Shown: positions 25,007 through 34,136 of the stretch, piece by piece
How the letters are laid out: the number at the start of each line of letters is the position of its first letter
Position numbering within the stretch: position 1 is the stretch's first letter
Program-made: the position numbers and the translations under genes
NCBI GenBank assembly: GCA_030841085.1
Contig: JAVEDP010000025.1
Location: 337,942-401,941, forward strand
DNA: 64,000 bases
Direction: 5' to 3'
Source: Pyrinomonadaceae bacterium
GTDB lineage: Bacteria > Acidobacteriota > Blastocatellia > Pyrinomonadales > Pyrinomonadaceae
Notes under the pieces: generated by a model
The model's input: only the letters and a program-made list of their open reading frames with translations
The model's database searches: none
Told to the model about the DNA's origin: nothing

Positions 25007-25317
25007 AGCAACAGATACAGGAAAGCGAACAACTGACGGCGAAATATTTCGTAGCGGCCAAGAAAAATACAGAACCCGGAGCGGTAGCGACCGGGTCTGC
25101 GCTGGGTTAACAGGATTGTTCAAAGCAACTTAATATTCAAACGCTACGATTGCATATCAGTTGAGTGCCCCGAGCCGGTCGCTACCACCACCCCACGCGG
25201 GCTGCCCGCGCGGGGACCCCGGTCCGCTCGCGGTTCCGTATTTATTTTGCGATGCTGTAATGTTTCCTGATTGCTCATTTCATAACCGTTGACGGTTCCA
25301 GCGATTTTTCCCTCAAA
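25007..25317. other. 311-bp gene-free region with GC-rich inverted repeats
   Basis: Contains a palindrome around 25073-25097 (ACCCGGAGCGG...CGACCGGGT) and a related inverted segment at about 25172-25245 with CGGTCGCTACCA and a CCGCGCGGG palindrome. A repeat element of the same general kind as in the other gaps. No coding frame is credible here. Confidence 0.6.
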
Positions 25318-26958
25318 ATGCGTGAATGTCCACGATGTGAAAGTTGCTACGAAGACGATGTCGACGTTTGCCCGACGGACGACGCGAAGACGAAGCAAAC
25401 TTTGCCCGGATCGCGGCTGCTCTCCTCGCGTTACCTGCTCGAGAAACGCCTCGGACGCGGCGCGATGGGCCAGGTTTATCTGGCCTGCGATCAGAACCTC
25501 GTCACCCGCCGCGTTGCCGTGAAGACCGTCCGGCCGGACATCCTCAACGACGAAGACCTGCAGGAAGGCGAAGCCATCGCGCGCTTTGAACGCGAGGCAC
25601 GCGCCGCCGCCTCTATTCGCCATCCTAACGTGGTTGACGTTACCGACTTTGGCAAAAGCGCCGACGGCGTTTTCTTCCTGGTCATGGAATACGTTGATGG
25701 CGAAAGCCTTTATCAACTGCTGCGCCGCGAAGGCACGCTCGATTTGCAGCGAACACTTACCATCCTCGGCCAGGCCGTTGCCGGCGTCGAAGCCGCCCAC
25801 GATGAAGGCATACTGCACCGCGATCTAAAACCTGCCAATATTTTCCTGATGCAAAAGCGCAAGCCGGCCGGCGGCAGCATGGCCGACGGCTTCGTGAAGG
25901 TAGGCGATTTTGGCCTGGCAAAGATTGTTACCGCCGACCGGTCGGAAGCAACGTCTGAGAGTGGTCCACAGTCGCGCGGCATAATCGGTACGCCGGAATA
26001 TATGGCGCCTGAACAGATGCAGACAGGCGTGACGCTAGACACGCGCGCCGACATTTATGCGTTGGGTACGATTGCTTATCACATGTTGGGCGGACGTCCG
26101 CCGTTTATCGGCGACCTGACTCAGCTTGTCGCGCAAAAGTTAATGCAGGCACCGCCGCCTTTATCTACATTGCGGTCCGATATTTCTGCAGAAGTTGAAA
26201 AGGCGATCATGCATGCGCTCGAGCGCGAGCCACAGGCGCGTCCGCAAAATGCCGCGGAATGGTTTGATGAACTCAATGCCGCGGTCAGCAAACGGCCGGA
26301 ACCTCCGCCAAGCGCGGACTCGCCATTAATCGTGATGGCGCCGCAAGGTTCGGAAGTTTATGTTGACGACGAACGGCATGGCAGCGTAGGTCGCTCGGGC
26401 AGGGTTGTGCTGCGTTCGATCGTGCCGGGCCAGCACGTACTGCGCGTGTCGCGCGCCGGTGAAGTTGATGATGAACGAGTCATCGAAGTGCGCGCCGACG
26501 GCATCGAGCAAATTATTCAGGCGCAGTTTAAGAGTGCGGCCGGAAGCGAACACCTGTCGCCATCGCGCGGCGGCAGTTTGGATAGCCGCACCGGCAGCGC
26601 GGTAAGCGCTCCACACATTGTCGCCTGCACGCAATGCGGGTCGCGATTCGCGGAAGGAATAAAATTTTGCGGCCGCTGTGGGAATCGTTCGTTTGAGCGT
26701 GTCGGCACCAGCGAACTCAAACAGGCGGCCATCGGGAGTCAACCAGGCGTTGTTGCTGCAACGGTGCCTTGCCCGCGTTGTCATACGCAGTATCCTGCCG
26801 GCATTCGCTTCTGCGGCAAGTGTGGCATTCCCATCGGCGCGGCTTCGCTCGATTGGCGCCCGCCGCGTTCGGTTGAAGTCATTTGTAAATCCTGCGGTAC
26901 CTCCTACGCTCCCGGCACCAAATTCTGTGGGCGCTGCGGCAAGCCACTGAACGTTTGA
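25318..26958 (+). CDS. Ser/Thr protein kinase with PEGA-like domain and four zinc-ribbon motifs
   Basis: 546 residues, no TM segment. A short Cys-rich N terminus (CPRCESCYEDD) precedes a Hanks-type kinase domain, about 38-305: glycine loop GRGAMG, ATP Lys69 in VAVK, catalytic Asp169 in HRDLKPAN, DFG in VGDFGLAK, APE-like YMAPEQM. A PEGA-type segment (APQGSEVYVDDERHGSVGRS) follows. The C terminus has three tandem zinc ribbons, each with the pattern CxxC-x9-10-KFCGxCG. The ribbons could mediate protein binding or sense metal or redox state. ATG 25318 fits the CxxC N terminus. Confidence 0.93.
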   Translation: MRECPRCESCYEDDVDVCPTDDAKTKQTLPGSRLLSSRYLLEKRLGRGAMGQVYLACDQNLVTRRVAVKTVRPDILNDEDLQEGEAIARFEREARAAASIRHPNVVDVTDFGKSADGVFFLVMEYVDGESLYQLLRREGTLDLQRTLTILGQAVAGVEAAHDEGILHRDLKPANIFLMQKRKPAGGSMADGFVKVGDFGLAKIVTADRSEATSESGPQSRGIIGTPEYMAPEQMQTGVTLDTRADIYALGTIAYHMLGGRPPFIGDLTQLVAQKLMQAPPPLSTLRSDISAEVEKAIMHALEREPQARPQNAAEWFDELNAAVSKRPEPPPSADSPLIVMAPQGSEVYVDDERHGSVGRSGRVVLRSIVPGQHVLRVSRAGEVDDERVIEVRADGIEQIIQAQFKSAAGSEHLSPSRGGSLDSRTGSAVSAPHIVACTQCGSRFAEGIKFCGRCGNRSFERVGTSELKQAAIGSQPGVVAATVPCPRCHTQYPAGIRFCGKCGIPIGAASLDWRPPRSVEVICKSCGTSYAPGTKFCGRCGKPLNV

Positions 26959-27393
26959 GCTAGCGGGTCAGTTTCGAACTGCATGAGGACGGTTGTAACT
27001 CGTCGCTTTTACTGAGCGCTAAGCGATGCGAAGCGATCTCATTAGCACCGCGGCTTCAGCCCGGTGATAGCAAACCGTACCTGACAAGGAACCGTTTTCA
27101 ACGGTTTTTGTTGGCAGCGGAACAGGAGAAACCGTTAAAAACGGTTTAAGGAATCATTTTGTAGAACTTGACCACCGGGCTGAAGCCACGGTGCTAATGA
27201 CATCGCTTCGCGTTCCGCCTGCTCGCAGTTCCAATAAGAAGTCGACATAACAACCCAAGCTGACCGACAACTGAATGCTTGAACCACTAGCCGTCCCCGC
27301 CTTTGAGCCTCTCCATGCTTTCCCTATAATGCTTCCCGTCTTATTACAATCACCAATTCGGTCGTCGCGTTTCCGCCGGTCGCATTCAACAAA
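26959..27393. other. 435-bp gene-free region with nested inverted repeats
   Basis: An outer inverted pair at about 27028-27066 and 27173-27210 (core GCGGCTTCAGCCCGGTG) encloses inner copies of a palindrome AACCGTTTTCAACGGTTT at 27089-27109 and 27130-27149. Downstream, 27303-27330 is a promoter for the next gene. Confidence 0.7.
27303..27330 (+). promoter_or_regulatory. Sigma70-like promoter
   Basis: TTGAGC (27303-27308), 16-bp spacer, TATAAT (27325-27330), 63 bp before ATG 27394. Confidence 0.6.
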
Positions 27394-28470
27394 ATGAGAA
27401 TTTGTCCTAGTTGCAATCGCACTTATACCGATGCGTCGCTTAACTTCTGCCTCGAAGATGGCACGCCGCTGGTAAATGAATCAGCGCCGGGCGCGGATCC
27501 AAACGCCACCGTCAGATACACCGAAATCCGCGACACGAATCCGCCGGCGACACAGATTTATCCGTCAATGCCGGCGGCGAGCGGTCCGACCCCGCCGCAA
27601 AGACCCGCACAAGCATCGCGCCCCCCCGCGCCTCTATCACAATCACAACCACCGCAATGGGCGCCGCCGTCGGCATCACTTCCCGGTCCGGCTGCGCGAA
27701 AGAAATCCAGTGCGATCTGGTGGATTGTTGGCGGCGCGGCGGTCGTCGGCGTCATTGCGATCGGCTTGGTCATCATGGTGATAGTGCTGGCGAGCATGAA
27801 CGCGAATACCAACAACAGCAATAACAGAAATGCGAATTTGCGCGGCGGTAACCGCAACGCAAACGCCAATACCAACTTGAATGGCAACGTTTCAAATATT
27901 AATTCTGACGTTAAACTGCCGCCGCTCTTAAGCGATGATTTCTCGGAAGCAAAATGGACCACTGACCGCGGTGAATACGGCGACATCTGGTACGACAATG
28001 ACGAATATCACATGCGTTCCAAAGACAAAACGTACCTTGTGATGTATGCGCCCAATGGCGATTATGACACCGGCAACGCAGACGTTAAGGTCAGCGTTCG
28101 CAGCGTTGATGGCTCACCTTCACCGACAGGCTATGGTTTGATTGTGCACGGACAAAGATCAAAGGCGGGTGATTTGGAAGACTATGCGCTGTTGATCTAC
28201 AGCGGCACAGATCCTCAATACGAGGTTATCAAACACAAGGATGGCCAGCAGACGACGGTGGTGCCCTGGGCCAAGTCGAGTGCCATCCGCACCGGCACCA
28301 GCGCGAACCAGCTTGAGGTGCGCGCGCGCGGCGCGGAGCTTTCGTTCTACATCAACGGCGAGTACCTCGATAAGATTTCAGATACGGAAAACTTCAAGCG
28401 CGGAGTCGCCGGCTTCTACACCAGCGACGTAACGGAAGTGGCCTTCGACGATCTCGAAATCAAAAGATAG
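27394..28470 (+). CDS. Zinc-ribbon membrane protein with extracytoplasmic LamG/DUF1080-like domain
   Basis: 358 residues. The N terminus MRICPSCNRTYTDASLNFC is a zinc-ribbon-like knuckle. A Pro/Gln/Ala-rich linker follows (about 30-105), then a single TM helix (IWWIVGGAAVVGVIAIGLVI), an Asn-rich low-complexity spacer (NANTNNSNNRNAN and following), and a C-terminal beta-rich domain of about 170 residues (DDFSEAKWTTDRGEYGDIWY ... GVAGFYTSDVTEVAFDD) resembling concanavalin-type DUF1080/LamG domains. Topology: zinc ribbon inside, beta domain outside. It sits between two Ser/Thr kinase genes and may belong to the same pathway. Stop TAG at 28468-28470 runs straight into a heptad repeat. Confidence 0.8.
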   Translation: MRICPSCNRTYTDASLNFCLEDGTPLVNESAPGADPNATVRYTEIRDTNPPATQIYPSMPAASGPTPPQRPAQASRPPAPLSQSQPPQWAPPSASLPGPAARKKSSAIWWIVGGAAVVGVIAIGLVIMVIVLASMNANTNNSNNRNANLRGGNRNANANTNLNGNVSNINSDVKLPPLLSDDFSEAKWTTDRGEYGDIWYDNDEYHMRSKDKTYLVMYAPNGDYDTGNADVKVSVRSVDGSPSPTGYGLIVHGQRSKAGDLEDYALLIYSGTDPQYEVIKHKDGQQTTVVPWAKSSAIRTGTSANQLEVRARGAELSFYINGEYLDKISDTENFKRGVAGFYTSDVTEVAFDDLEIKR

Positions 28471-28549
28471 TCCAATGTCCAAAGTCCAAGGTCCAAAGTC
28501 TTCGAAGCTAACCGGACATTGGACTTTGGACCTTGGACTTTGGACCAAT
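28470..28549. repeat. Heptanucleotide repeat, inverted pair (locus B)
   Basis: Four 7-bp units of GTCCAAN type (28470-28500), a short loop, then four to five complementary units of GACTTTG/GACCTTG type (28513-28548). It fills the whole intergenic space, between the stop at 28470 and the ATG at 28552. Confidence 0.9.
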
Positions 28550-28551
28550 TA

Positions 28552-29850
28552 ATGCAAGTCAACTTAAAAGTACTGGCCGGCCCTTACAAAGACCGCGTCT
28601 TTTGTTTCACTCAGCCTGATACGTTTCTCATTGGACGGACTGCCGACTCGCATCTATACCTTCCCGACGACCGCTTCTTTTCTCGGCATCACTGCCTGCT
28701 TGAAATTTCCCCGCCGCACTGCCTGCTGCGCGATTTGGGATCGACCAATGGAACATTCGTCAACGGCCGCAAGGTTTCCGAAGCCGCGCTCCAGAATGGC
28801 GACAAAATTCAGGGCGGTGAAACTGTCTTGCTGGTTGAAGTTGTTTCCGGCGAGTCCGCGGAAGATTCCCAGCCAGGCCGCGCGCCCGCTAAACCCATTG
28901 TGGTCGCCGTGCAATGCATAAACTGTGGCCGCAGTGAACAGGCACAGGCGGCAACTTCAGACGAGCACTTAACTTTTTTGTGTGAAGACTGTCGCGCCGA
29001 ATTGCGAAACACGCCACAGCCAATTCCCGGTTACGAGATGATTCGCGTACTCGGGCGCGGCGGCATGGGTTGCGTGACGCTGGCGCGGGATCAAAAGACC
29101 GGCCGTGGCGTCGCCATTAAAACGCTTCTGCCTGAGTTTGCTGTGAGCGACAAAGCGATGCGCCGCTTCATGCGCGAGGTCGATGTTGCCGCGGCGCTTA
29201 AGCATCCCAACATCGTCGAGTTCATCGATCGCGGCGTCCATAACGGCGTGGTCTATCTGGTAACGGAATTCGTCGATGGCGCCGACGCCGCCAAGCTTGC
29301 CGATTCGCGCGGCGGTCACCTCTCGTCGCCGGACGCAATCGCTATCATCACCCAAGTGCTGGATGCGCTGTCGCACGCGCACGACCACGGCTACATTCAT
29401 CGCGACATCAAAGATCAAAACATTCTGGTGCGCAGTTCAGGCAAGGAATTGTCGGCAAAGTTGACCGACTTTGGACTGGCAAAAAGCTTCACGCAATCGG
29501 GCATGAGCGGAGTTACGATGGCTGGTGAGATGGCGGGCACGCTCGCGTACATGCCGCCCGAACAACTAAAAAACTTTCGCGATGTGAAGCCGCAGTCGGA
29601 CCTCTATGCGGTGGGCATGACGGCCTATAGTTTGTTCAGCGGCAAGCTGGCATTGAAAATTGGCAAGCACACCAGCATGTCGGAAACAATAAAAGCTATT
29701 TTCGAACAACCGGCGATTCCCTTGCGCGAACGTGTGCCCGCTTTGTCCGCCGCCCTTTGTGAGATCGTCGATCGTGCTCTCGTCAAAAATCCTGAGGAGC
29801 GCTGGCAGTCGGCGAAAGCCATGCGGAATGCATTGCTGCATGCGGTCTGA
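28552..29850 (+). CDS. FHA-domain Ser/Thr protein kinase
   Basis: 432 residues from ATG 28552. The FHA phosphothreonine-binding domain covers about 1-95, with LIGRTADSHLYLPD, FSRHHCLLEI and LGSTNGTFVNGRKV. A zinc ribbon (CINC ... CEDC, about 124-152) links to the kinase domain (about 165-430): LGRGGMGCV, VAIK, HRDIKDQN, LTDFGLAKS, YMPPEQL. The order FHA-ribbon-kinase is unusual, but all catalytic residues are present. Starts further upstream would translate the heptad repeat and are rejected. Paralogous kinase at 25318. Confidence 0.92.
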   Translation: MQVNLKVLAGPYKDRVFCFTQPDTFLIGRTADSHLYLPDDRFFSRHHCLLEISPPHCLLRDLGSTNGTFVNGRKVSEAALQNGDKIQGGETVLLVEVVSGESAEDSQPGRAPAKPIVVAVQCINCGRSEQAQAATSDEHLTFLCEDCRAELRNTPQPIPGYEMIRVLGRGGMGCVTLARDQKTGRGVAIKTLLPEFAVSDKAMRRFMREVDVAAALKHPNIVEFIDRGVHNGVVYLVTEFVDGADAAKLADSRGGHLSSPDAIAIITQVLDALSHAHDHGYIHRDIKDQNILVRSSGKELSAKLTDFGLAKSFTQSGMSGVTMAGEMAGTLAYMPPEQLKNFRDVKPQSDLYAVGMTAYSLFSGKLALKIGKHTSMSETIKAIFEQPAIPLRERVPALSAALCEIVDRALVKNPEERWQSAKAMRNALLHAV

Positions 29851-30345
29851 AGTTTTTTCAAACGGACCCCCGTTTTGCAAAGGAAGTTAAAGTTTCAATC
29901 AGTCGGCTCTGCCGCCTTCCGTGCGGTAAGCCTACGGCTTACCGGCGAAGTCTGATTGACCGAGGCTATGCCTCGAGGTTTGCTGCGAGGTAGCAGTTCA
30001 ACGAATAGGCATAGCCTTTAGATACCACCGCTCTCCGGTAAGCCATAGGCTTACCGCACGGAACGCGGCAAAGCCGCCAATTTATTGTTTTCCGTGTCGT
30101 TTCGGGGCGAGTGTTAGCACTGCTTACGCTAGCCTGCATTTCCGCGGCCTTTCTACTTAATTCTTTACATCCCTGGGCCAGCAACCGCATAATACTGGCC
30201 CACACCGGCCCCAGAGCCGGTGAGCGTGTCTTAGGACTTCAAAGTTTCAAGTTCAAAGTTTCAAGTTGGTAAACAAGCCAGCTTGAAACCTCAAACTTGA
30301 GACTTGAAACTTGAGACTTGAACTTCTTCTTCGGAGATACCCGAA
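29851..30345. other. 495-bp gene-free region with repeat pairs
   Basis: Inverted pair at 29908-29945 and 30034-30077 with core CCGTGCGGTAAGCC, plus a nested GAGGCTATGCCTCGAGG palindrome at about 29962-29978. The region ends with a heptanucleotide repeat (30240-30323), annotated separately. A related GTGCGG-type pair occurs at 54045-54105. Confidence 0.65.
30240..30323. repeat. Heptanucleotide repeat, inverted pair (locus C)
   Basis: Left: CAAAGTT, TCAAGTT, CAAAGTT, TCAAGTT (30240-30267). Right: CTTGAAA, CCTCAAA, CTTGAGA, CTTGAAA, CTTGAGA, CTTGAAC (about 30282-30323). Same 7-bp architecture as loci A and B with a different unit. It ends about 22 bp before the Ku start. Confidence 0.9.
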
Positions 30346-31221
30346 ATGAGATCTATTTGGAAAGGCCACATTCGTTTCCTGCTCGTCGCCATTCCCGTTC
30401 GCATCTATAACGCGATCGAGACCGCCGAAAAGATCCAGTTTAATCAGTTGCACCGGGAAGACTATGGTCCAATCGGATACGACAAGCGCTGCAAGAAATG
30501 CCAGCAGGTGGTCACTAACGATCAGATCACCAAAGGCTATCAGTACGAGCCCGACCGCTATGCGATCGTCGAGCCGGAAGACATTGCCAAGGTGAAGATC
30601 AAAACGACCAAAGCGGTTGATATCATTGGCTTCGTTGACAGCGATGAAATTCCGCGGACGTTTTACGATTCGCCTTACTACGCCGGCCCGGATGGACCAG
30701 TCTCAGAAAAACCTTATGCGCTGTTGCGCGAAGTGATGAAGCAGACCGGCAAGGTGGCAATCGGCAAAGTCGTCTTGCGCGATCGCGAAGATCTGGTTGC
30801 GGTGTTTCCGCAGGAAAACGGTCTGGTCCTGCAGAAGCTGCACTATCCGCACGAGTTGAGAAAAATAGAAGACGTCCCTGAGATTGAAGGCGCAAACAAA
30901 CTCGACAAGAACGAATTGAAAATGGCGACCATGCTGGTTGAGCAGATGGTCACTTCATTATCCGAGATCGACACGGCTGACCAGTATCACGAAGCGCTCA
31001 AGAAACTTATCGAATCCAAAATCAAAGGCAAGAAAGTCGTTGAATTTGAGGTTGAAGAACTGCCGAGACTTGATATTATGAGCGCGTTGAAAAAGAGCTT
31101 GCAGGCTTCGAGCCGCAAACCGATGGTCAAGGCCGCGCCGGCGGCTTCAAAGAAGAAAGCGCTTACGTTAGTGAAGTCGGTTGCGAAAGCAAAGCCGGCA
31201 AAGAAGCGCAAAGCATCGTAG
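30346..31221 (+). CDS. ku: Ku protein (non-homologous end joining)
   Basis: 291 residues. Homodimeric ring protein that binds DNA double-strand ends and recruits LigD. MRSIWKGHIRFLLVAIPVRIY is the typical bacterial Ku start; HREDYGPIGYDKRCKKC, TKAVDIIGFVDSDEIP and YYAGPDGPVSEKPYALL are family motifs, and RDREDLVAVFP is in the beta-barrel. The C-terminal ~40 residues are Lys/Ala-rich, the non-specific DNA-binding tail. LigD is not in this window. ATG 30346 follows a heptad repeat. Confidence 0.95.
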   Translation: MRSIWKGHIRFLLVAIPVRIYNAIETAEKIQFNQLHREDYGPIGYDKRCKKCQQVVTNDQITKGYQYEPDRYAIVEPEDIAKVKIKTTKAVDIIGFVDSDEIPRTFYDSPYYAGPDGPVSEKPYALLREVMKQTGKVAIGKVVLRDREDLVAVFPQENGLVLQKLHYPHELRKIEDVPEIEGANKLDKNELKMATMLVEQMVTSLSEIDTADQYHEALKKLIESKIKGKKVVEFEVEELPRLDIMSALKKSLQASSRKPMVKAAPAASKKKALTLVKSVAKAKPAKKRKAS

Positions 31222-31225
31222 CGAT

Positions 31226-31372
31226 GTAAAGCAAACTGTTAGTTTGCGGCGGTACGCAACGAACAACACGGCGAAGCCAAGGTCACACGCAAACAAAAGA
31301 ATTTAGGTACGTAGTAATTCGCAATCTGACAGTTGCTTTACGCACGACCGCAAACTAACAGGCGTGCTTTAC
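31226..31372. repeat. GTAAAGCAAACTGTTAG repeat, inverted pair (locus 1)
   Basis: Left arm 31226-31249 and right arm about 31346-31372, reverse complements, separated by ~95 bp. Fills the gap between ku and the MerR-TPR gene. Confidence 0.88.
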
Positions 31373-31380
31373 AGTTTTAA

Positions 31381-32181
31381 ATGAACGAAGACAGCAAGAA
31401 GGTTTTATCGTTTCCCTCACGTGTTCCCGCGAAAGCGGACTATCAACGCGTCAAGGCCAGCTACTCCGTCGGCGAAATCAAACAACTCTTCGGTCTTAGT
31501 GAACGCACCATCCGCCGTTGGACTGAGCAAGGCATCATCCAGGCGACACCCGGAACAAACAATGAATTAAGCTACGACTTTCAAGCGCTGACGCAGTTCC
31601 GTCGCGTCCGCGAGCTGCGCGCGCAGGGCCAAAGCATTCGCCAAATCGAGGCCGAGCTCCAGGGCCAGTTGCATCTTTTCCGCGGCGCCCAGCGTGGCAG
31701 GGTTTCACGCTTGCTCACGCCGTTTGAAGAAGCGCTGTTGCTGCATGAACAGGGCGACGCGAAAGCCGCAGAGTCGTACCAGGAAGCGATAAGCGACGGC
31801 GACAACGTGGCTGAGGCCTATTGCAACCTCGGCATCATCAATCTCGACCTGGGCCAGCGCGGGAAAGCGCTCGACAACTTTACCCTGGCGCTGAAGCACG
31901 AGCCGCGGCACGTCGAGGCGCACTACAATCTCGGCAATCTTTATTACGATGCCGGCGAGCTTTCTCTCGCGCGGCTACATTATGAAGCTGCTTCGCAGAT
32001 TGAGTCGGGTTTCTCACTCGTTTACTTTAACCTCGCGCTTGTTTATCACCGCATCGGGGACCTGGCGTCGGCGTTGTCAGCGCTCGAAAGATACAAGGAA
32101 CTCGCGCCCGACGATGAAGAGGTCGAAGCGGTGGACCAGTTGCTTAAGGTTATGCTGGAATCCCGCTCGCCTCGTCGTTAA
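31381..32181 (+). CDS. MerR-type HTH protein with TPR domain
   Basis: 266 residues. A winged-helix MerR DNA-binding head (about 22-95: YSVGEIKQLFGLSERTIRRW and FRRVRELRAQGQSIRQIEAE) is joined to at least three tetratricopeptide repeats (about 115-260: AYCNLGIINLDLGQRGKAL, AHYNLGNLYYDAGEL, VYFNLALVYHRIGDL). The TPR part would bind a partner or sense protein state, the head would bind DNA. No metal-binding Cys of classical MerR sensors. Target genes unknown. ATG 31381 follows a repeat. Confidence 0.9.
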   Translation: MNEDSKKVLSFPSRVPAKADYQRVKASYSVGEIKQLFGLSERTIRRWTEQGIIQATPGTNNELSYDFQALTQFRRVRELRAQGQSIRQIEAELQGQLHLFRGAQRGRVSRLLTPFEEALLLHEQGDAKAAESYQEAISDGDNVAEAYCNLGIINLDLGQRGKALDNFTLALKHEPRHVEAHYNLGNLYYDAGELSLARLHYEAASQIESGFSLVYFNLALVYHRIGDLASALSALERYKELAPDDEEVEAVDQLLKVMLESRSPRR

Positions 32182-32223
32182 AGCCGAGTTCTACGCCATT
32201 CCTCTTTCAAAGGTTCCGCTGTT

Positions 32224-32324
32224 TGTAAAGCAAACTGTTAGTTTGCGGTCGTTGAAAGGCAACGCTTCAGCCTACGGGCAGGAAGCTTCATTGCCTCGAC
32301 CGCAAACTAACAGTTTGCTTTACA
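32224..32324. repeat. GTAAAGCAAACTGTTAG repeat, inverted pair (locus 2)
   Basis: Left arm 32224-32249 and right arm 32298-32324 are almost perfect reverse complements around a ~48-bp loop. Confidence 0.9.
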
Positions 32325-32347
32325 ACCAAAGAAGCGCGGGCTCTATT

Positions 32348-32368
32348 TACGATTGACGATTCACGATT
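32348..32368. repeat. Heptanucleotide repeat (locus D)
   Basis: Three tandem 7-bp units: TACGATT, GACGATT, CACGATT. The complementary unit occurs at 55540-55560. Confidence 0.75.
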
Positions 32369-32375
32369 TTTACTG

Positions 32376-32405
32376 TTGGCCCAATCGGTCCATGTAGTTT
32401 ACAAT
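32376..32405 (+). promoter_or_regulatory. Possible promoter of the response regulator
   Basis: TTGGCC (32376-32381), 18-bp spacer, TACAAT (32400-32405), about 50 bp before ATG 32456. Confidence 0.4.
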
Positions 32406-32455
32406 TCCGGCCTCTCCCGTTCTATCGAAAGATCCAGGTTTATGGAGGACCCCTA

Positions 32456-32845
32456 ATGCCTCAAATAAAGTGTCGCATTCTCTGCATCGATGACCATGAA
32501 GACGCGTCAGAGATGATGAAGCTCATTTTGTCTCACGAAGACTATGAAGTCGTTACAGCAACCACTATTGGTGAAGCCCTCGAACTGGCTACCACTTCGG
32601 AATTTGATCTCTATGTGCTCGATCGACATCTGCCGGACGGCAGCGGGTTGGAGTTGTGTCAGAAGTTAACTCAGGTCACGCCGGGCGTGCCATGCATCTT
32701 TTACAGTGGTGACGCCTACGCCATACATCGTTCCGAGGCAATGGCCGCCGGCGCGCAAGACTACATAGCCAAACCCGATATCGATAAGCTCATTGAGAGA
32801 GTTAACCAACTACTCGCGGAACGTGAGTGCGCGGCGGCTGGTTGA
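32456..32845 (+). CDS. Single-domain response regulator (CheY-like)
   Basis: 129 residues, receiver domain only: ILCIDDHEDASEMMKLIL with the acidic pair, DLYVLDRHLPDGSGL with the phospho-Asp, FYSGDAYAIHRSEAM and the conserved Lys in YIAKPDIDKL. All signalling residues are present. No output domain and no cognate kinase next to it. GGAGG lies about 10 bp ahead of ATG 32456. Confidence 0.93.
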   Translation: MPQIKCRILCIDDHEDASEMMKLILSHEDYEVVTATTIGEALELATTSEFDLYVLDRHLPDGSGLELCQKLTQVTPGVPCIFYSGDAYAIHRSEAMAAGAQDYIAKPDIDKLIERVNQLLAERECAAAG

Positions 32846-33109
32846 AGCCGTTTCAGAGCGTCCGAACTGGCCTTACTGTTTGGCATCCTAAACTTTTTAA
32901 AAAAAATGCGGTGGGCCATTCGGCCGGCCGCTTTTCTTTTAGTAGCTGCAAGCCGAGTATCAGATCCTCGTGGCCGATACCTGGTGGATTCAAACTCCCA
33001 ATGCAACACAGTTGAATTGGCTTTCGCTCCAGCGGGGCGAAACCACCAAAACACCTGTATGTTGCACTTCAATTTGAATTCGCGTTTGATTGTTCGAAAG
33101 GAGATTCTC

Positions 33110-33457
33110 ATGAATGAGAGCAAAACTATCTTTAGGCGAACGTCGCTAGCGGTTGCTGCGTTAATTCTCGCCGTTGTTTCGATTGCCATCGTGAATACGA
33201 CTGGACAAGAGGAAGCAAAGGCAAACGATTCTGCGCCGAATGAGCAGTGGGAATATCTGGCGGTCGCCGGACCCAGCAGTACCAACCTTACTCCGACGGG
33301 TAATCCGCGCATGCGCAAGGCACCGGACGTGCCGTTTGGGCGCGAGGCATTTGTGCTGGAACAGCATCTGGATAAACTAGGCGCAAGTGGATGGGAGTTA
33401 GTTGCAGTAGCAGGACCGCCAACCGATCCGGCTTACTACTTCAAGCGTCGGAAGTAG
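33110..33457 (+). CDS. Small exported or membrane-anchored protein
   Basis: 115 residues. ATG 33110 has AAAGGAG about 7 bp upstream, which decides the start over an upstream frame opening at 32906. The N-terminal TM/signal is FRRTSLAVAALILAVVSIAI; the mature part contains NEQWEYLAVAGPSS and LDKLGASGWELVAVAGPP, resembling the DUF4177-type pattern WEY..V.....LN.LG..GWELV. Function unknown. Confidence 0.75.
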   Translation: MNESKTIFRRTSLAVAALILAVVSIAIVNTTGQEEAKANDSAPNEQWEYLAVAGPSSTNLTPTGNPRMRKAPDVPFGREAFVLEQHLDKLGASGWELVAVAGPPTDPAYYFKRRK

Positions 33458-33486
33458 ACATGTGGTCCGATCAAACTTAGCTTGTG

Positions 33487-33938
33487 ATGTCCGATAAACT
33501 TTAGGAAGCTTTGATCAAGTCAATGCGGCTAGCGTTTCCAAAACCCGCGTAGCGGGTGGAAGCATAAAGTCTAGCACCCCAGCCGAGATGCTCGGCCGGG
33601 GACCCCGCCCTGGGGTGGAGCGGAGCGGAACCCTAGGACGACGATCGTTAAAAATCCCAGGCGCGCGGAGCGTGCGATAGAGCAAACCCTGGCAATTTAC
33701 CTTTCGTAAAGGGCTGTCGGCCACTTCGTGGGCTCTTACTTTTTCCCCTGAGCGATCCTGGGGTTGCGCTTCGCTTCACCCCAGGGCGGGGTTCCCGGCC
33801 GAGCATCTCGGCTGGGGTGCTAGACTTTACGCTATCGCCGCGCTCCGCGGGCTCAGGGCAAACTTTTTCATGTACTTGTTCAGAGCTTCCTTCAGTTTGT
33901 CGTCGCGGCGTTACGACAAGCTAAAGCTTATCGGACAT
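33487..33938. repeat. MITE-like palindromic element
   Basis: Terminal inverted repeats ATGTCCGATAAACTTTAG (33487-33504) and its near-perfect complement at 33921-33938 (17 of 18 bases) bound a 452-bp segment. Inside it are long GC-rich inverted arms at about 33565-33617 and 33769-33832 (CCCCAGCCGAGATGCTCGG and complement). No transposase frame is inside. It lies in a 555-bp gap between the small exported protein and tRNA-Lys. Confidence 0.7.
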
Positions 33939-33969
33939 TAAGAGTGATTCATGCGTTGCGCGCATCGCC

Positions 33970-33997
33970 TTGACTTGCAAGTTTACCCACGTATAAT
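33970..33997 (+). promoter_or_regulatory. Consensus promoter of tRNA-Lys
   Basis: TTGACT (33970-33975), 16-bp spacer, TATAAT (33992-33997), 15 bp before the mature tRNA. Confidence 0.8.
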
Positions 33998-34012
33998 TTT
34001 CTTCCGCTTAAC

Positions 34013-34088
<76 letters not shown>

Positions 34089-34106
34089 TTTTCAAAGGAA
34101 TGATTT

Positions 34107-34136
34107 AAGGGCGACTATTCATCTAGTCGCCCTTTC
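34107..34136 (+). terminator. Rho-independent terminator of tRNA-Lys
   Basis: Perfect stem GGGCGACTA / TAGTCGCCC with a 6-nt loop, followed by TTTCT. Confidence 0.9.

Noticed and set aside
25144..25818. Long minus-strand open frame
   Set aside because: Antisense to the Ser/Thr kinase whose motifs are unmistakable; no own motifs or start signal.
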